64,000 bases of DNA from Calothrix sp. NIES-2100 (GTDB taxonomy: Bacteria; Cyanobacteriota; Cyanobacteriia; Cyanobacteriales; Nostocaceae), in contig NZ_AP018178.1 of assembly GCF_002368195.1 (NCBI RefSeq), positions 3,759,421-3,823,420 on the forward strand. The letters run 5' to 3'. Positions 27,327-36,434 of this stretch are shown in pieces. A program made the position numbers and the translations under genes. Under the pieces are notes generated by a model that saw nothing but the letters and a program-made list of their open reading frames with translations, searched no databases and was not told where the DNA came from. Each line of letters begins with the position of its first letter. The first letter of the stretch is position 1.

Positions 27327-27500
27327 TCATTGCACCCCACCCCCTAACCCCCTCCCCGCAAGCGGGGAGGGGATACAAAGCACAGCTTTGTTGGGGTGAG
27401 GTTCTTTGGGTTTAGTTTGGTAACTTACATGTACCCCGTGACAATCACCCAGCGCTTGTATCTGATTTAACTGCGATCGCTTTCCTCGCCAACAAACAAC
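27327..27500. other. Inverted-repeat gap after murD
   Basis: Holds CACCCCACCCCC and the hairpin CCCCTCCCCGCAAGCGGGGAGGGG (about 27350-27374) plus a CAAAGCACAGCTTTG palindrome. This C-rich block recurs near 31015. Likely a dispersed repeat; no gene. Confidence 0.5.
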
Positions 27501-27503
27501 AGA

Positions 27504-27817
27504 AGCCGCTATCCTTAACTCAATAGCGGCTTTCCTCAACTCAATAGTGGCTTTCCTCAACTCAATAGCGGCTATCCTCAACTCAATAGTGGCTATTCTC
27601 AACCCAATAGTGGCTTTCCTCAACTCAATAGTGGCTTTCCTCAACTCAATAGTGGCTTTCCTCAACCCAATAGTGGCTTTCCTCAACTCAATAGTGGCTT
27701 TCCTCAACTCAATAGTGGCTTTCCTCAACCCAATAGTGGCTTTCCTCAACCCAATAGTGGCTATTCTCAACTCAATAGTGGCTATTCTCAACTCAATAGT
27801 GGCTTTTCTAATAGACA
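27504..27817. repeat. 21-bp tandem repeat, about fifteen units
   Basis: Head-to-tail copies of CAACTCAATAGTGGCTTTCCT, varying at a few positions (CTC/CCC, GTG/GCG, TTT/TAT). Both strands stay open: the plus strand reads (AFLNSIV)n, and the minus strand, within an open frame at 27327-27818, reads (RKATIEL)n. The minus frame begins at an ATG without a visible ribosome-binding site and runs on through the C-rich repeat, so I do not call it a gene. Same 21-bp period as arrays at 7137, 57081 and 62135 but unrelated sequence. Confidence 0.9.
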
Positions 27818-27833
27818 TCTGGTGAAAATGAGC

Positions 27834-27861
27834 GTAGAGACCGTAAATTTACGGTCTCTAC
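27834..27861. repeat. 28-bp perfect palindrome
   Basis: GTAGAGACCGTAAA and its exact reverse complement meet at 27847/27848. Such GTAGAGAC(G/C) palindromes are dispersed in cyanobacterial intergenic DNA. It lies between the repeat array and the shared upstream element. Confidence 0.75.
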
Positions 27862-27953
27862 AAGGGTTTTGGGCAACGCAGAATTAATTTCTGGAGATTT
27901 CTATTCGTCTGTTTCATTAAATTAATGCGATGAACCACTAGGGGTGGTGTGAA

Positions 27954-28041
27954 GGTAGCTTAACTGAACTTTTCTCTGAACAATTATCTGAGCCAAAACT
28001 GAGGTTTGAACTCATATTTGCTTTAATGATAAACCTTTAAT
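27954..28041 (+). promoter_or_regulatory. Shared upstream element, copy A (before the Calx-beta gene)
   Basis: Begins GGTAGCTTAACTGAACTTTT, with CTGAAC at 27964, CTGAAC at 27976 and CTGAGC at 27988, so the hexamer recurs every 12 bp. GCCAAAACTGAG and a TCATATTTGCTTTAATGAT segment follow. The same arrangement occurs at 35200 and, inverted, at 40413. The spacing resembles direct-repeat sites for an OmpR/PhoB-type regulator, but the binding protein is unknown. Confidence 0.6.
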
Positions 28042-28088
28042 TGTCATTAATTGTTCAAATTACCTATTTTTAATGGAAGGAAAGTAAA

Positions 28089-30872
28089 ATGGCTACTCAG
28101 ATTTTGAACGTCACTACCACAGCCGATCAAAATGATGGTAATGATAAGGATCGTAATAATTTATCTCTGCGGGATGCGATTTTAATTGCTAATGCGAATC
28201 CGACTACTGATTATGAAATCCAGTTAACAGGAGGGACAAATTACAACCTCACATCAAATGGAATTAATGAAGATAAAGCCTCCACAGGAGATTTAGATAT
28301 TACAAATCGCAGTAATGTACTTTATATTGTGTCAGTTGGTGGGCAAGCAACTATTAATGCCTCAAATTTATTAAATAGCGATCGCGTTTTTCATGTACTG
28401 GCTGGAGGAGCATTAAGCTTAAAGAATGTAGTCGTTACGGGCGGCAAGACATCTGGTTTTAGTACTAGTGACGGTGGAGGCATTAGGGTTGATTATAATG
28501 GCGCTCTCGATTTGTACAACACTACCATCAGTGGCAATAGTGCAGAGAGTAGCGCTTGGGGTGGCGGTATTTATAACGATGGTACAGTCTACTTGCGAAA
28601 TAGTTCTATCAATAACAATAAAGGTAGCAACGGTGGCGGTATCCTTAACTCTGGCACTCTGATTGCGACTAACTCCACCATCAGTAATAACACTTCAGGT
28701 AGTGGAGGTGGCATCTACAACTTTGATGCCTTGACGGTGATCAACACTACAATTAGTAATAATAGTGCAAGTGGCAGTGGTGGCGGTATTCAAGGTAACA
28801 GTAGCTCTGGCTCTATTGCTTTAGTTAACACAACAATTAGTGGAAACACTGCAGGAAGCGCTGGCGGTGGTATAGATTCTGCCGGGGGCAACGTTATAAA
28901 TGTACTTAATACCACAATTACCAATAATACGGCGGGAATTTTAGCAGGAGGTGGAATTTACGGCAGTGCCAATTTAAAGAACACAATTGTTGCCGGAAAT
29001 TTTCGTAATTATAATAACCAGGTGACAAGCAGCGATATTCAAGGGACAGTTAACGGCAATAACTATAACCTAATTGGCTCTCTAGATGGAGCCAGTGGCA
29101 CTATAGGCACAGGTACAGATATCGTTAACCCCAACCCCGGACTCGGCCCCTTACAAAACAACGGTGGACTCACCCTTACCCATGCTCTCCTTCCTGGTAG
29201 CCCAGCTATTAACGTCGGTAACAGTGCCTTAATTCCTGCTGATACACAAGACCTTGATGGCGATGGAAATACAACAGAACCCATTCCCTACGATCAACGC
29301 GGTTTAACGCGGGTTGTTGGCAGTAAAGTGGATATCGGCGCGTTTGAGGTACAAGCAGCTACCTTACCCAGCCTCAGCATCAAAGATATTTCTGTTACTG
29401 AAGGCAACACAGGAACAACCAACGCTACCTTTACTGTGACTCTTTCTGCCGCCAGTACCTCTGCTGTCACAGTTAACTATGCTACTGCTAACGGCACAGC
29501 TACAGCAGGTAGTGATTATACAGCCACCACAGGTACATTAACTTTCAACCCCGGTGATACCAGTAAAACTCTCAATGTTGCTGTGGCTGGTGATACAACA
29601 TTTGAACCGAACGAAACCTTCTTCGTCAACCTTAGCAATGCCACTAATGCCACTATTGCTGATAATCAAGCATTAGGAACTATACTCAATGATGATGCAA
29701 ATCTTCCTAATCTCTCCATTAATGACATTACTGTTGTCGAAGGTCAAACTTCGCAAGCTGTCTTAACTGTCACTCTTAGCAGTGCCTCTAGTCAAGCAGT
29801 CACAGTTAAATATACTACAGCCCCTGGAACGGCTACTGCCAATGCAGACTATACCACCAGCAGTGGTACTTTAACTTTTGCTGCTAATACTACCACTGCC
29901 AAAATTACTGTTCCCATCCTCAATGATAATCTCAGCGAAGCCAACGAAACTTTTCAAGTTAACCTTTCTAGCCCTACCAATGCTAATTTACAAAAAGCTT
30001 CTGGAACTGTTACCATAACTGACACTTTGCAAGCTAGTACCACCACAACCTTAGCTGATGGAATTGAGAATTTAACTCTCACGGGAACGAGCAATATTAA
30101 CGGCACTGGCAATAGTGGCAATAATATTTTCAGGGGTAATAGTGGCAATAATATTCTGGCTGGTGGTGTTGGGAATGATACCTATGCATTCAATGCTTCC
30201 ACCCCATCAGGTAGCGATACTATACAAGAAACTAGCACAGGCGGCAATGATACTATCAGCTTTAGTGGTACTACTACTGATGTCCGGGTGAATTTGGGTG
30301 TGATTACTACACAGACAGTCAACAGTAACTTGAAGTTGACTCTATCTGCTAATAATGTGATTGAAAATGCGATCGGTGGTAGTGGAAGCGATCGCCTGAT
30401 TGGCAATACCCTCAATAATAGCCTCAATGGGGGCAGTGGCAATGATGTGTTAACAGGTAGAAGTGGTGCAGATACTTTAATTGGCGGGGCGGGAAATGAT
30501 ATTCTTTCTGGTGGAGCAGATAGCGATCGCTTTTCGTATAGTAGTGGACGAGCTTTTACCAGTAGCGATTTTGGTGTTGATACCCTGACTGACTTTACAT
30601 CTGCTAGCGACAAGTTGGTGTTGAGTAAACAGACTTTTACCGCTTTGACTAGTGTTATCGGTGATGGATTAAGTCAAGCCACTGATTTTGCTACCGTAGA
30701 TGACGATGGTTTAGCTGCAACTAGTACCGCATTCCTAGTTTACAGCGTCGGTAGTGGCAGTCTTTACTATAACCAAAACGGCAGTGCGGCTGGATTCGGT
30801 ACTGGTGCGGAGTTGGCTAATTTGCTGAGTTTGCCGAGTTTGACTACTGCTGATTTTGCGATCGTTGCTTAA
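28089..30872 (+). CDS. Secreted Calx-beta / RTX-type calcium-binding surface protein
   Basis: A 927-residue multidomain exoprotein. Residues ~1-420 are a right-handed beta-helix of the choice-of-anchor type (NLSLRDAILIANANP, many GGGI.N.G.L turns, ending GLTRVVGSKVDIGAFE). Two Calx-beta domains follow (about 425-535 and 540-650), each with VTEGNTGT/VVEGQTSQ, VTVNYATANGTA and F.VNLS. RTX-like nonapeptides (GNSGNNIFRG, GGAGNDILSGG) occupy ~690-820, with a closing FTSASDKLVL type I secretion end domain. There is no N-terminal signal, so export through a TolC-type I system is expected, with calcium-dependent folding outside. GGAAGG precedes the ATG. It is preceded by the shared upstream element. 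Confidence 0.88.
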   Translation: MATQILNVTTTADQNDGNDKDRNNLSLRDAILIANANPTTDYEIQLTGGTNYNLTSNGINEDKASTGDLDITNRSNVLYIVSVGGQATINASNLLNSDRVFHVLAGGALSLKNVVVTGGKTSGFSTSDGGGIRVDYNGALDLYNTTISGNSAESSAWGGGIYNDGTVYLRNSSINNNKGSNGGGILNSGTLIATNSTISNNTSGSGGGIYNFDALTVINTTISNNSASGSGGGIQGNSSSGSIALVNTTISGNTAGSAGGGIDSAGGNVINVLNTTITNNTAGILAGGGIYGSANLKNTIVAGNFRNYNNQVTSSDIQGTVNGNNYNLIGSLDGASGTIGTGTDIVNPNPGLGPLQNNGGLTLTHALLPGSPAINVGNSALIPADTQDLDGDGNTTEPIPYDQRGLTRVVGSKVDIGAFEVQAATLPSLSIKDISVTEGNTGTTNATFTVTLSAASTSAVTVNYATANGTATAGSDYTATTGTLTFNPGDTSKTLNVAVAGDTTFEPNETFFVNLSNATNATIADNQALGTILNDDANLPNLSINDITVVEGQTSQAVLTVTLSSASSQAVTVKYTTAPGTATANADYTTSSGTLTFAANTTTAKITVPILNDNLSEANETFQVNLSSPTNANLQKASGTVTITDTLQASTTTTLADGIENLTLTGTSNINGTGNSGNNIFRGNSGNNILAGGVGNDTYAFNASTPSGSDTIQETSTGGNDTISFSGTTTDVRVNLGVITTQTVNSNLKLTLSANNVIENAIGGSGSDRLIGNTLNNSLNGGSGNDVLTGRSGADTLIGGAGNDILSGGADSDRFSYSSGRAFTSSDFGVDTLTDFTSASDKLVLSKQTFTALTSVIGDGLSQATDFATVDDDGLAATSTAFLVYSVGSGSLYYNQNGSAAGFGTGAELANLLSLPSLTTADFAIVA

Positions 30873-30909
30873 TACTAATACCATAATTGGGAGGGGCGGG
30901 AGATCGTAC

Positions 30910-31101
30910 ATTGGTGTCAACTTAACGTGAAACCTTTGTCAAAACATGATTTTGCATTTTCTCGCATCCCATCAAGATCCGCGTTACCCCACCCCAGTTT
31001 TGTCTAAAGCCAAAACGTCCCCTCCCCGCTTGCGGGGAGGGGATTGAGGGGTGGGGTAAAACGCTTGTGGGATAAGCGATTGAACTTAAGTTAACACCAA
31101 T
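30910..31101. mobile_element. MITE-like element with ATTGGTGTCAACTTAA ends, copy 1
   Basis: Terminal inverted repeats ATTGGTGTCAACTTAA at the left and the complement of ATTGGTGTTAACTTAA at the right. Inside is the CCCCTCCCCGCTTGCGGGG hairpin. A second copy is nested in another element at 62316-62508. No coding capacity. Confidence 0.75.
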
Positions 31102-31123
31102 GGAGATAATACTCCCCCTCAAC

Positions 31124-32689
31124 CTAACTCGATACCGAAATCAAATGTGAAATATTTTGGTAGGCATACCCGTGAGACAATCCTTTATCCGCCAATAGTG
31201 ACAAAACTTTTCTCAGTTGATTTTCAAGTTCCTGCTGACTACGAAAGTGAGTCGATAGCATTCTTTCAATAGGTTTAACAATCCGCCTTATTTGCTCCTG
31301 ATTAAGTTCTTTATCTTCTGGGTACTCCGTAATGAAAGCATGAGTAACAAACAGTTCATAACCATTAATGGTACTATTCTGAAATACTTGGATAATCTGT
31401 GCGTAATTCTCGGCAATAAATCGCTCATGACTATATTTTAAAATAACTGGCTCTAGTATATATTTTATGGGTAGTTCTTCTATGTTTTTAGCTATTAAAG
31501 AATGCCTAGAGATTAAAGTATTTACAGTCTCAAATAACTGTTGATAAGTTAAAAATTTCTTACTATCTTGTACTAATTGATTCCACAAGGCTGTATTGCG
31601 TCTGATAGCTACCCAATAGATTACATTTATTTCTGCTGGTGAAAGTGTTTCAAATTGCTGATTTAAAAAAACAGTGGTTAATTCATCAATAACAAGTGTA
31701 ACTTCATCATTATTTATAAAGGGTGATATATCACCATGAAAAACATTATGAATGCTTTGGATAATTCTCTTAAGAATCCACGGATTGTTATAACGCTCAC
31801 TAAATTTATCGAGGTCAATATCTGTGCCAAACAAACCTTCTGCAATTAAAAACTCATTTACATCTTCCTTCGCAAGAGGTAACAGTTTTTTAGAACTAAC
31901 AAATTTTCCTTCTAATATTGCAATATTGTTAGGTTTTTTTCTACTCAGTAACAATAAACAGCTTTGATGAGGTTCTTTAGCAATTCTCTCTACAAATACA
32001 TTATACTTGATATAATCTTCGCTAGAACTGTCCATAATTTCTTCCCAAGCATCTAGCACTATTAAACATTTTTGATGATGCAAATACTGCATGATTTGGG
32101 AAATATCGCCTTCTTCTTCCTCACCTTTAAAGAAAAATTGCATTAGTCTGATTAAGATTTTGTGAAATGGTGGTGATGATTCTAGAGAAAGCCAGATTAA
32201 GCGATTATATTTGTCAGCAATTCTATCTACTAAATGACGAACTAAGGCACTTTTGCCAATTCCCCCCATTCCGTGAACAAGAACTAACCGACAACGTTTT
32301 TGAATCAGCCATTGCTCAAGTTCAGCTAACTCTTGCTTACGTCCATAAAAATTAACAGGAGGTTCTTCATCCAAATCCCTATTAGTATCTGCTTCATTTT
32401 CTGCTACATCTTCCCAATTCAAGTCCAGCACTTGACAAAAAGTTTGAAAAGTAGAAGCAGTAATACGCTCCCTTGCTTCGCGAAAGCGTTTCAAAGTAGC
32501 TGGTGCTACAACACAATGGTCTTCGGAAACATTATCCCAGTTCTTATCTGGTTGTAAAATCTTACTTGCTTCTCTGAGAAATATTTCATTTATATCTGTT
32601 GTTTTATGTCTCATGGTTAGCCTTTTCCAGGCTTCCTTGATGAGTTGTTTTCCGCGTTGAGAGGCTTTAAGAGAGGGGCGTTCAGGCAT
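31124..32689 (-). CDS. NB-ARC STAND ATPase with N-terminal helix-turn-helix-like domain
   Basis: A 521-residue signal-transduction ATPase from the ATG at 32687-32689. The N-terminal ~100 residues (RPSLKASQRGKQLIKEAWKR, then ATLKRFREARERITASTFQT) resemble the HTH-like cap found before NACHT/NB-ARC domains in cyanobacteria. The NB-ARC part has FYGRKQELAELEQWL, the P-loop VHGMGGIGKSALV (~residues 140-150), Walker B CLIVLDAWEE and LLLLSRKKP. A winged-helix-like region follows, but the usual WD40 or TPR sensor repeats are absent, so the protein is short for the class. It lies 120 bp downstream of a WD40 kinase on the same strand and could be co-transcribed. Confidence 0.85.
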   Translation of the reverse strand: MPERPSLKASQRGKQLIKEAWKRLTMRHKTTDINEIFLREASKILQPDKNWDNVSEDHCVVAPATLKRFREARERITASTFQTFCQVLDLNWEDVAENEADTNRDLDEEPPVNFYGRKQELAELEQWLIQKRCRLVLVHGMGGIGKSALVRHLVDRIADKYNRLIWLSLESSPPFHKILIRLMQFFFKGEEEEGDISQIMQYLHHQKCLIVLDAWEEIMDSSSEDYIKYNVFVERIAKEPHQSCLLLLSRKKPNNIAILEGKFVSSKKLLPLAKEDVNEFLIAEGLFGTDIDLDKFSERYNNPWILKRIIQSIHNVFHGDISPFINNDEVTLVIDELTTVFLNQQFETLSPAEINVIYWVAIRRNTALWNQLVQDSKKFLTYQQLFETVNTLISRHSLIAKNIEELPIKYILEPVILKYSHERFIAENYAQIIQVFQNSTINGYELFVTHAFITEYPEDKELNQEQIRRIVKPIERMLSTHFRSQQELENQLRKVLSLLADKGLSHGYAYQNISHLISVSS

Positions 32690-32809
32690 AAATTCCAAAT
32701 TTATATGTAAAAATTAGATTGTTACACAGTATTGCTTGTCTACAAAGCAATATATTCCTGCTACTCGACTACTGTGATGCCAGTTATCGTTCAGAATTCT
32801 CATCGTTTT

Positions 32810-34726
32810 TTAGTAGTTCGGGCACAATTTTGGTAGTTGCCAAATTTTAATAGTCTTGTCGGCACTAGCACTAAAAAGTGTTTTGTTATCTGGACTGAAA
32901 GCAACAGCCCAAACTTCCTTTTTATGCCCTTTGAGGGTGCATATATCTTGTCCTGTATTCGGGTTCCAGATTTTAATAGTGCGATCGTCGCTACCAGTAG
33001 CAATCTCGTTACCATCTGAGCTAATAGCAACAGCATTCACATCGGCTGAGTGTCCCATTAAAGGAGGGTGTCGCTCCCATCCGTCACTCAAATTCCATAT
33101 TTCAACTTTCCTATCATCGCTGACACTAACAAAAAATCCTTCTTTGTGGTTAATCGCAACTGCATTAACATCACCTGAATGCCCCATTAAAGTATGTAAT
33201 AATTCACCAGTTTGTAGGTTCCAAATCTTGACAGTTCTATCTGCACTAGCACTGATCAGTTCTTGATTATCCGAGCTAATAGCAACCGACAAAACAGCTT
33301 TTTGATGTCCTACAAGGGTACGAATTTCTTGCCCCGTCTTCAAATTCCAGACTTTGATAGTTTTGTCATAACTACCGCTGACGATAGTTTGATTATCGGC
33401 GCTGATGGCAACAGAATTGACTATATCTTTATGACCCTTCAAAGTGTAAATTTCCTGGCCTGTGTTCAAATTCCAGACTTTGATAGTTTTGTCATTACTA
33501 CCACTAACAAGAGTCTGAGCATCTGGACTAATAGCAAGAGTGTAAACTTTGTCTTTATGCCCTTTAAAAGTGAAGATTTCTTTTCTATTTTGTAAATTCC
33601 AGATTTTAATAGTTTTGTCATCACTGCTACTAGCTAATATTTCCTTGATGTCCTTAGAAAAGATTGAGCGGATAGGGCTAATGGCAAGAGAATTTACTTC
33701 ACCTGAATGCCCATTGAGAGTAGTAATGGGGTTCGATATGTCGTCCCCATTGAGAGTAGTAATGGGGTTCGATATATCGTCCCAATAATGACGGAAACCT
33801 ACTAGAAAAACAGTGGTAATTACTCCTATTCCTAGTACAAGTAAACTTTTGCGTGATAATGGCAAAGGTTCTGTAGAAGGTGGTGAAGTTGGTGTTGGTG
33901 CGGCTAGAGCATTGAGTGCTACTAACGCCTCAGATGCTGACTGGTAGCGTTGATTAAAGTCGCAGCGCACCATATTGCTTAAAAAGTCTGCTAACTTATC
34001 GCTCACCTGTGCATGATTGCGCCAAATAATTTCACCTGTATTGTCTTTACGTAACTGTTGCGGTAGCAAGCCTGTAAGAGCTTGAATACCAATTATTCCC
34101 ACAGCATAGATATCGCTGCATAATCTGGGGTCACCATTAGCTTGTTCATTCGGCATATAGCCAGGGGTTCCCACCGCAACCGTGAAGATGCTTTGCCCTT
34201 GTTGATTCACTCCTACTAAAGTGCTGATTTTCTTAATACTTCCAAAGTCAATTAGAATAATCTTGCTGTCTTTCTTACGACGTATCAAATTTTGGGGCTT
34301 AATATCACGGTGAATGATGTCGTCGTTGTGAACAAAGACCAACACTTCCAAAATTTCTTGCAACAGTTTAATGACTGCATTCTCACCAAGACTTTGGGGA
34401 GCTGATGGTATTTCGTCAGCCAAGCTGAACCCGTCAACAAATTCCTGAACCAGATAAAATTCATGATTTTCTTCAAAATAGTCTAAAAATCGCGGAATCT
34501 GGTCATATTTATTGCCTAAACGCCGTAAAATCTGTGCTTCACTATCAAACAGTCGTCTTGCAACTTTCAAAACTGAGGGAAGAGGATTTTTCGGCTTGAG
34601 ATGTTTGACAGCACACTTTGGATGGCTCGGTAAGTCCCAATCTTCAGCTAGATACGTGTCGCCAAAGCCACCGCTGCCTAGTAGTCTGATAATCTTGTAG
34701 TGATTTCGGAGTATTTTTCCAATCAT
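32810..34726 (-). CDS. Membrane-anchored Ser/Thr protein kinase with WD40 repeats
   Basis: A 638-residue Hanks-type kinase. The catalytic domain (1-~270) has GSGGFGDTYLAED, CAVKHLKP, IIHRDIKPQNL, LIDFGSIKK and GTPGYMPNEQ, so it should be active. A membrane helix at about 293-311 (LLVLGIGVITTVFLVGF) separates it from about seven C-terminal WD40 units (LNGHSGEVNSLAIS, IKVWNLNTGQEI and similar), which are likely outside the membrane or at its face and serve as a sensor. A 36-bp direct duplication gives DDISNPITTLNG twice just before the propeller. Start ATG 34726. Together with the downstream NB-ARC gene it may form a signalling pair. Confidence 0.9.
   Translation of the reverse strand: MIGKILRNHYKIIRLLGSGGFGDTYLAEDWDLPSHPKCAVKHLKPKNPLPSVLKVARRLFDSEAQILRRLGNKYDQIPRFLDYFEENHEFYLVQEFVDGFSLADEIPSAPQSLGENAVIKLLQEILEVLVFVHNDDIIHRDIKPQNLIRRKKDSKIILIDFGSIKKISTLVGVNQQGQSIFTVAVGTPGYMPNEQANGDPRLCSDIYAVGIIGIQALTGLLPQQLRKDNTGEIIWRNHAQVSDKLADFLSNMVRCDFNQRYQSASEALVALNALAAPTPTSPPSTEPLPLSRKSLLVLGIGVITTVFLVGFRHYWDDISNPITTLNGDDISNPITTLNGHSGEVNSLAISPIRSIFSKDIKEILASSSDDKTIKIWNLQNRKEIFTFKGHKDKVYTLAISPDAQTLVSGSNDKTIKVWNLNTGQEIYTLKGHKDIVNSVAISADNQTIVSGSYDKTIKVWNLKTGQEIRTLVGHQKAVLSVAISSDNQELISASADRTVKIWNLQTGELLHTLMGHSGDVNAVAINHKEGFFVSVSDDRKVEIWNLSDGWERHPPLMGHSADVNAVAISSDGNEIATGSDDRTIKIWNPNTGQDICTLKGHKKEVWAVAFSPDNKTLFSASADKTIKIWQLPKLCPNY
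33711..33783. repeat. 36-bp tandem duplication inside the kinase gene
   Basis: Two adjacent copies, differing at one or two bases, of a unit containing CCATTGAGAGTAGTAATGGG. They encode a repeated 12-residue linker and keep the frame open. Probably slippage. Confidence 0.8.
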
Positions 34727-35199
34727 TCTGTAAATCTCAAACTCTTAGATTACTGACTAATCAAACTTCAGATGAGGATACAAATTAACTTTTGATTAGC
34801 CGAACTTTTCTTATACAGGTATACATCTTAACAACGACTACTTGGGTGTACTTCAAGGGTATGTTTCTCAAGATTGTTTTGTAAGTAAGATTTGCGATCG
34901 CACTACCAATGACCAGAACCATGTAATACCTTATTTATCACTATCTTACCTAGATAATATTACCTAATTTCTGGGAAAAATCTGAAAATATTCAAAGTCT
35001 TGGATCTGATGTAAATGAAGTCACTAGACCGAAAAGTTATACGTTAGCGATCGCGTAGCGTCTCGTCCCTTGCGCATCTCCCCTTGGGAGAAGAGAAGCT
35101 CCGCGATCGCAGAAGTTTTCGGTCTACTAATTTTTTATGTTGCGACGAGGAGTTTTTAGGCAAAGTTTGTCAAGCGTGTAACTTTCTGTATGGATATGT
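34727..35199. other. Divergent gap with an inverted-repeat element
   Basis: No gene. Promoters for the minus-strand kinase should lie here. At 35024-35130 the sequence TAGACCGAAAAGTTAT...AGAAGTTTTCGGTCTA forms inverted ends around HIP1 sites and a GCGTAGCGTCTCGTCCCTTG small dispersed repeat. Confidence 0.5.
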
Positions 35200-35287
35200 A
35201 CTTAACTTAACTGAACTTTTTCTGAACGATTATCTGAGCCAAAACTGAGTTTGAATTTATATTTGTTTTAATGGTAAACCTTAATTC
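35200..35287 (+). promoter_or_regulatory. Shared upstream element, copy B (before the aminopropyl operon)
   Basis: CTTAACTTAACTGAACTTTT, with CTGAAC, CTGAAC and CTGAGC at 11-12-bp steps, then GCCAAAACTGAG and ATATTTGTTTTAATGGTAAACC. It aligns almost base for base with the element at 27954 and the inverted one at 40413, and lies ~150 bp before the operon start. Confidence 0.6.
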
Positions 35288-35439
35288 ATAAGTCTAAGTA
35301 TGTAACGAAAAGTAAATTAACCTAAAAACTCTGCCTTTATTCAACGATAAACATTCATACCCACCTATTTATTACTCAATGAGTCATTTAATCAAATGTC
35401 AACGCAACCTCATAGCTTTACTACTCGTGGAGGGGAGCA

Positions 35440-36432
35440 ATGTTTAGTTTAGATGTCATCTGTTGGAACATTTTATTAGGCATTGTAATTAGTATTAGCG
35501 CCCCATCTCAAGATGTTGCCAACGCTCAAGTTACTTCCTATAGCACTTCACCTTACACCATAGCTGTAAAGCAACAGCGCAGCCCTTTCAAGATAATTAG
35601 AGGAACCAAAGTTAGTGAAAAAGCGTTTGACAGCTTGCAAAAGTTTTCTATATTTAATGACAGTACTAGCTTCTTCACAAATGGTGCAAATATTCAAAAT
35701 AATATTAGTAAAGTTGCAGGAAAATCAGTTTTTGAGATTGATGATTTAATCCATGCTAACCTTACAGCTAATCTTTTTTTAGCTGCGGGAACTCAATCGG
35801 TTGCTCACAAAACTCAGCTTGAGGAATTACACCCAGGAGATCATGTAAAGTATGAGGGTGTAGAATGGCGAGTTCAAGCTTATGGTACTTACAAAGATCC
35901 ACAAGGCTATCAGACTCAAGAGTGGTTACTTTCATCTTCAGATAATCAAAAACGTTACTTACAGAAAGAATACAACCCAGAAATACCCAAAGACCCAATT
36001 CATTGGTATTTTAGTGAGGAAATTGTTGAGGCGCAAGTCTTAGAGCCAGGAAACAGTAACAATCTTATTCCCAGTGTGTGGCGGGATATGCAAGACAAAA
36101 AGACCCCACAACACGAACTAAACGCTTTAAATCGCACTTACTTGTTTGATTTCCAGACTAGCGGTACTTACAGTGATCAAGATGGTACTTTACCTCGAAT
36201 TACTTGGGACTATTGGGACAAAGACCATAAATGGAATTTAGAATTAGAAGCATTTCCTGAGCAAGAATTGCACGTATATTCTGCTCAAGAAGTAAATCCA
36301 GAGATATTTAGTATTTTGGCATCAAGTCAGAAGGGTAAAACTTTTCCCATTGGGAAAGCAATTTTGGCTACATCTATGATAGGTGGGGGAATGGTAATGA
36401 GACACAAAGCAAAGAGAACAGGAAACCTATAA
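35440..36432 (+). CDS. DUF4178-like protein with N-terminal signal/anchor
   Basis: A 330-residue protein. The ATG at 35440 has GGAGGGGAGC in front. A hydrophobic N-terminus (VICWNILLGIVISISAPS) is a signal or anchor. The region of about 125-215, with LEELHPGDHVKYEGVEWRV, QTQEWLLSSSDNQKRYLQ and HWYFSEEI, matches the DUF4178 pattern as I know it. A second related block (RTYLFDFQTSG, WDYWDKDHKWNLELEAFPEQ) follows. A short hydrophobic stretch near the C-terminus (IGKAILATSMIGGGMVM) may be a second anchor. It is the first gene of a tight operon, 2 bp before the spermidine-synthase-like gene. DUF4178 proteins recur beside such enzymes, but their role is undefined. Confidence 0.65.
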   Translation: MFSLDVICWNILLGIVISISAPSQDVANAQVTSYSTSPYTIAVKQQRSPFKIIRGTKVSEKAFDSLQKFSIFNDSTSFFTNGANIQNNISKVAGKSVFEIDDLIHANLTANLFLAAGTQSVAHKTQLEELHPGDHVKYEGVEWRVQAYGTYKDPQGYQTQEWLLSSSDNQKRYLQKEYNPEIPKDPIHWYFSEEIVEAQVLEPGNSNNLIPSVWRDMQDKKTPQHELNALNRTYLFDFQTSGTYSDQDGTLPRITWDYWDKDHKWNLELEAFPEQELHVYSAQEVNPEIFSILASSQKGKTFPIGKAILATSMIGGGMVMRHKAKRTGNL

Positions 36433-36434
36433 AA

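Noticed and set aside
27327..27818. 163-codon minus frame (RKATIEL repeats) as a gene
   Set aside because: It is driven by the tandem array and then reads through a C-rich dispersed repeat (SPLAGRGLGGG, a typical translation of that repeat). No start signals.
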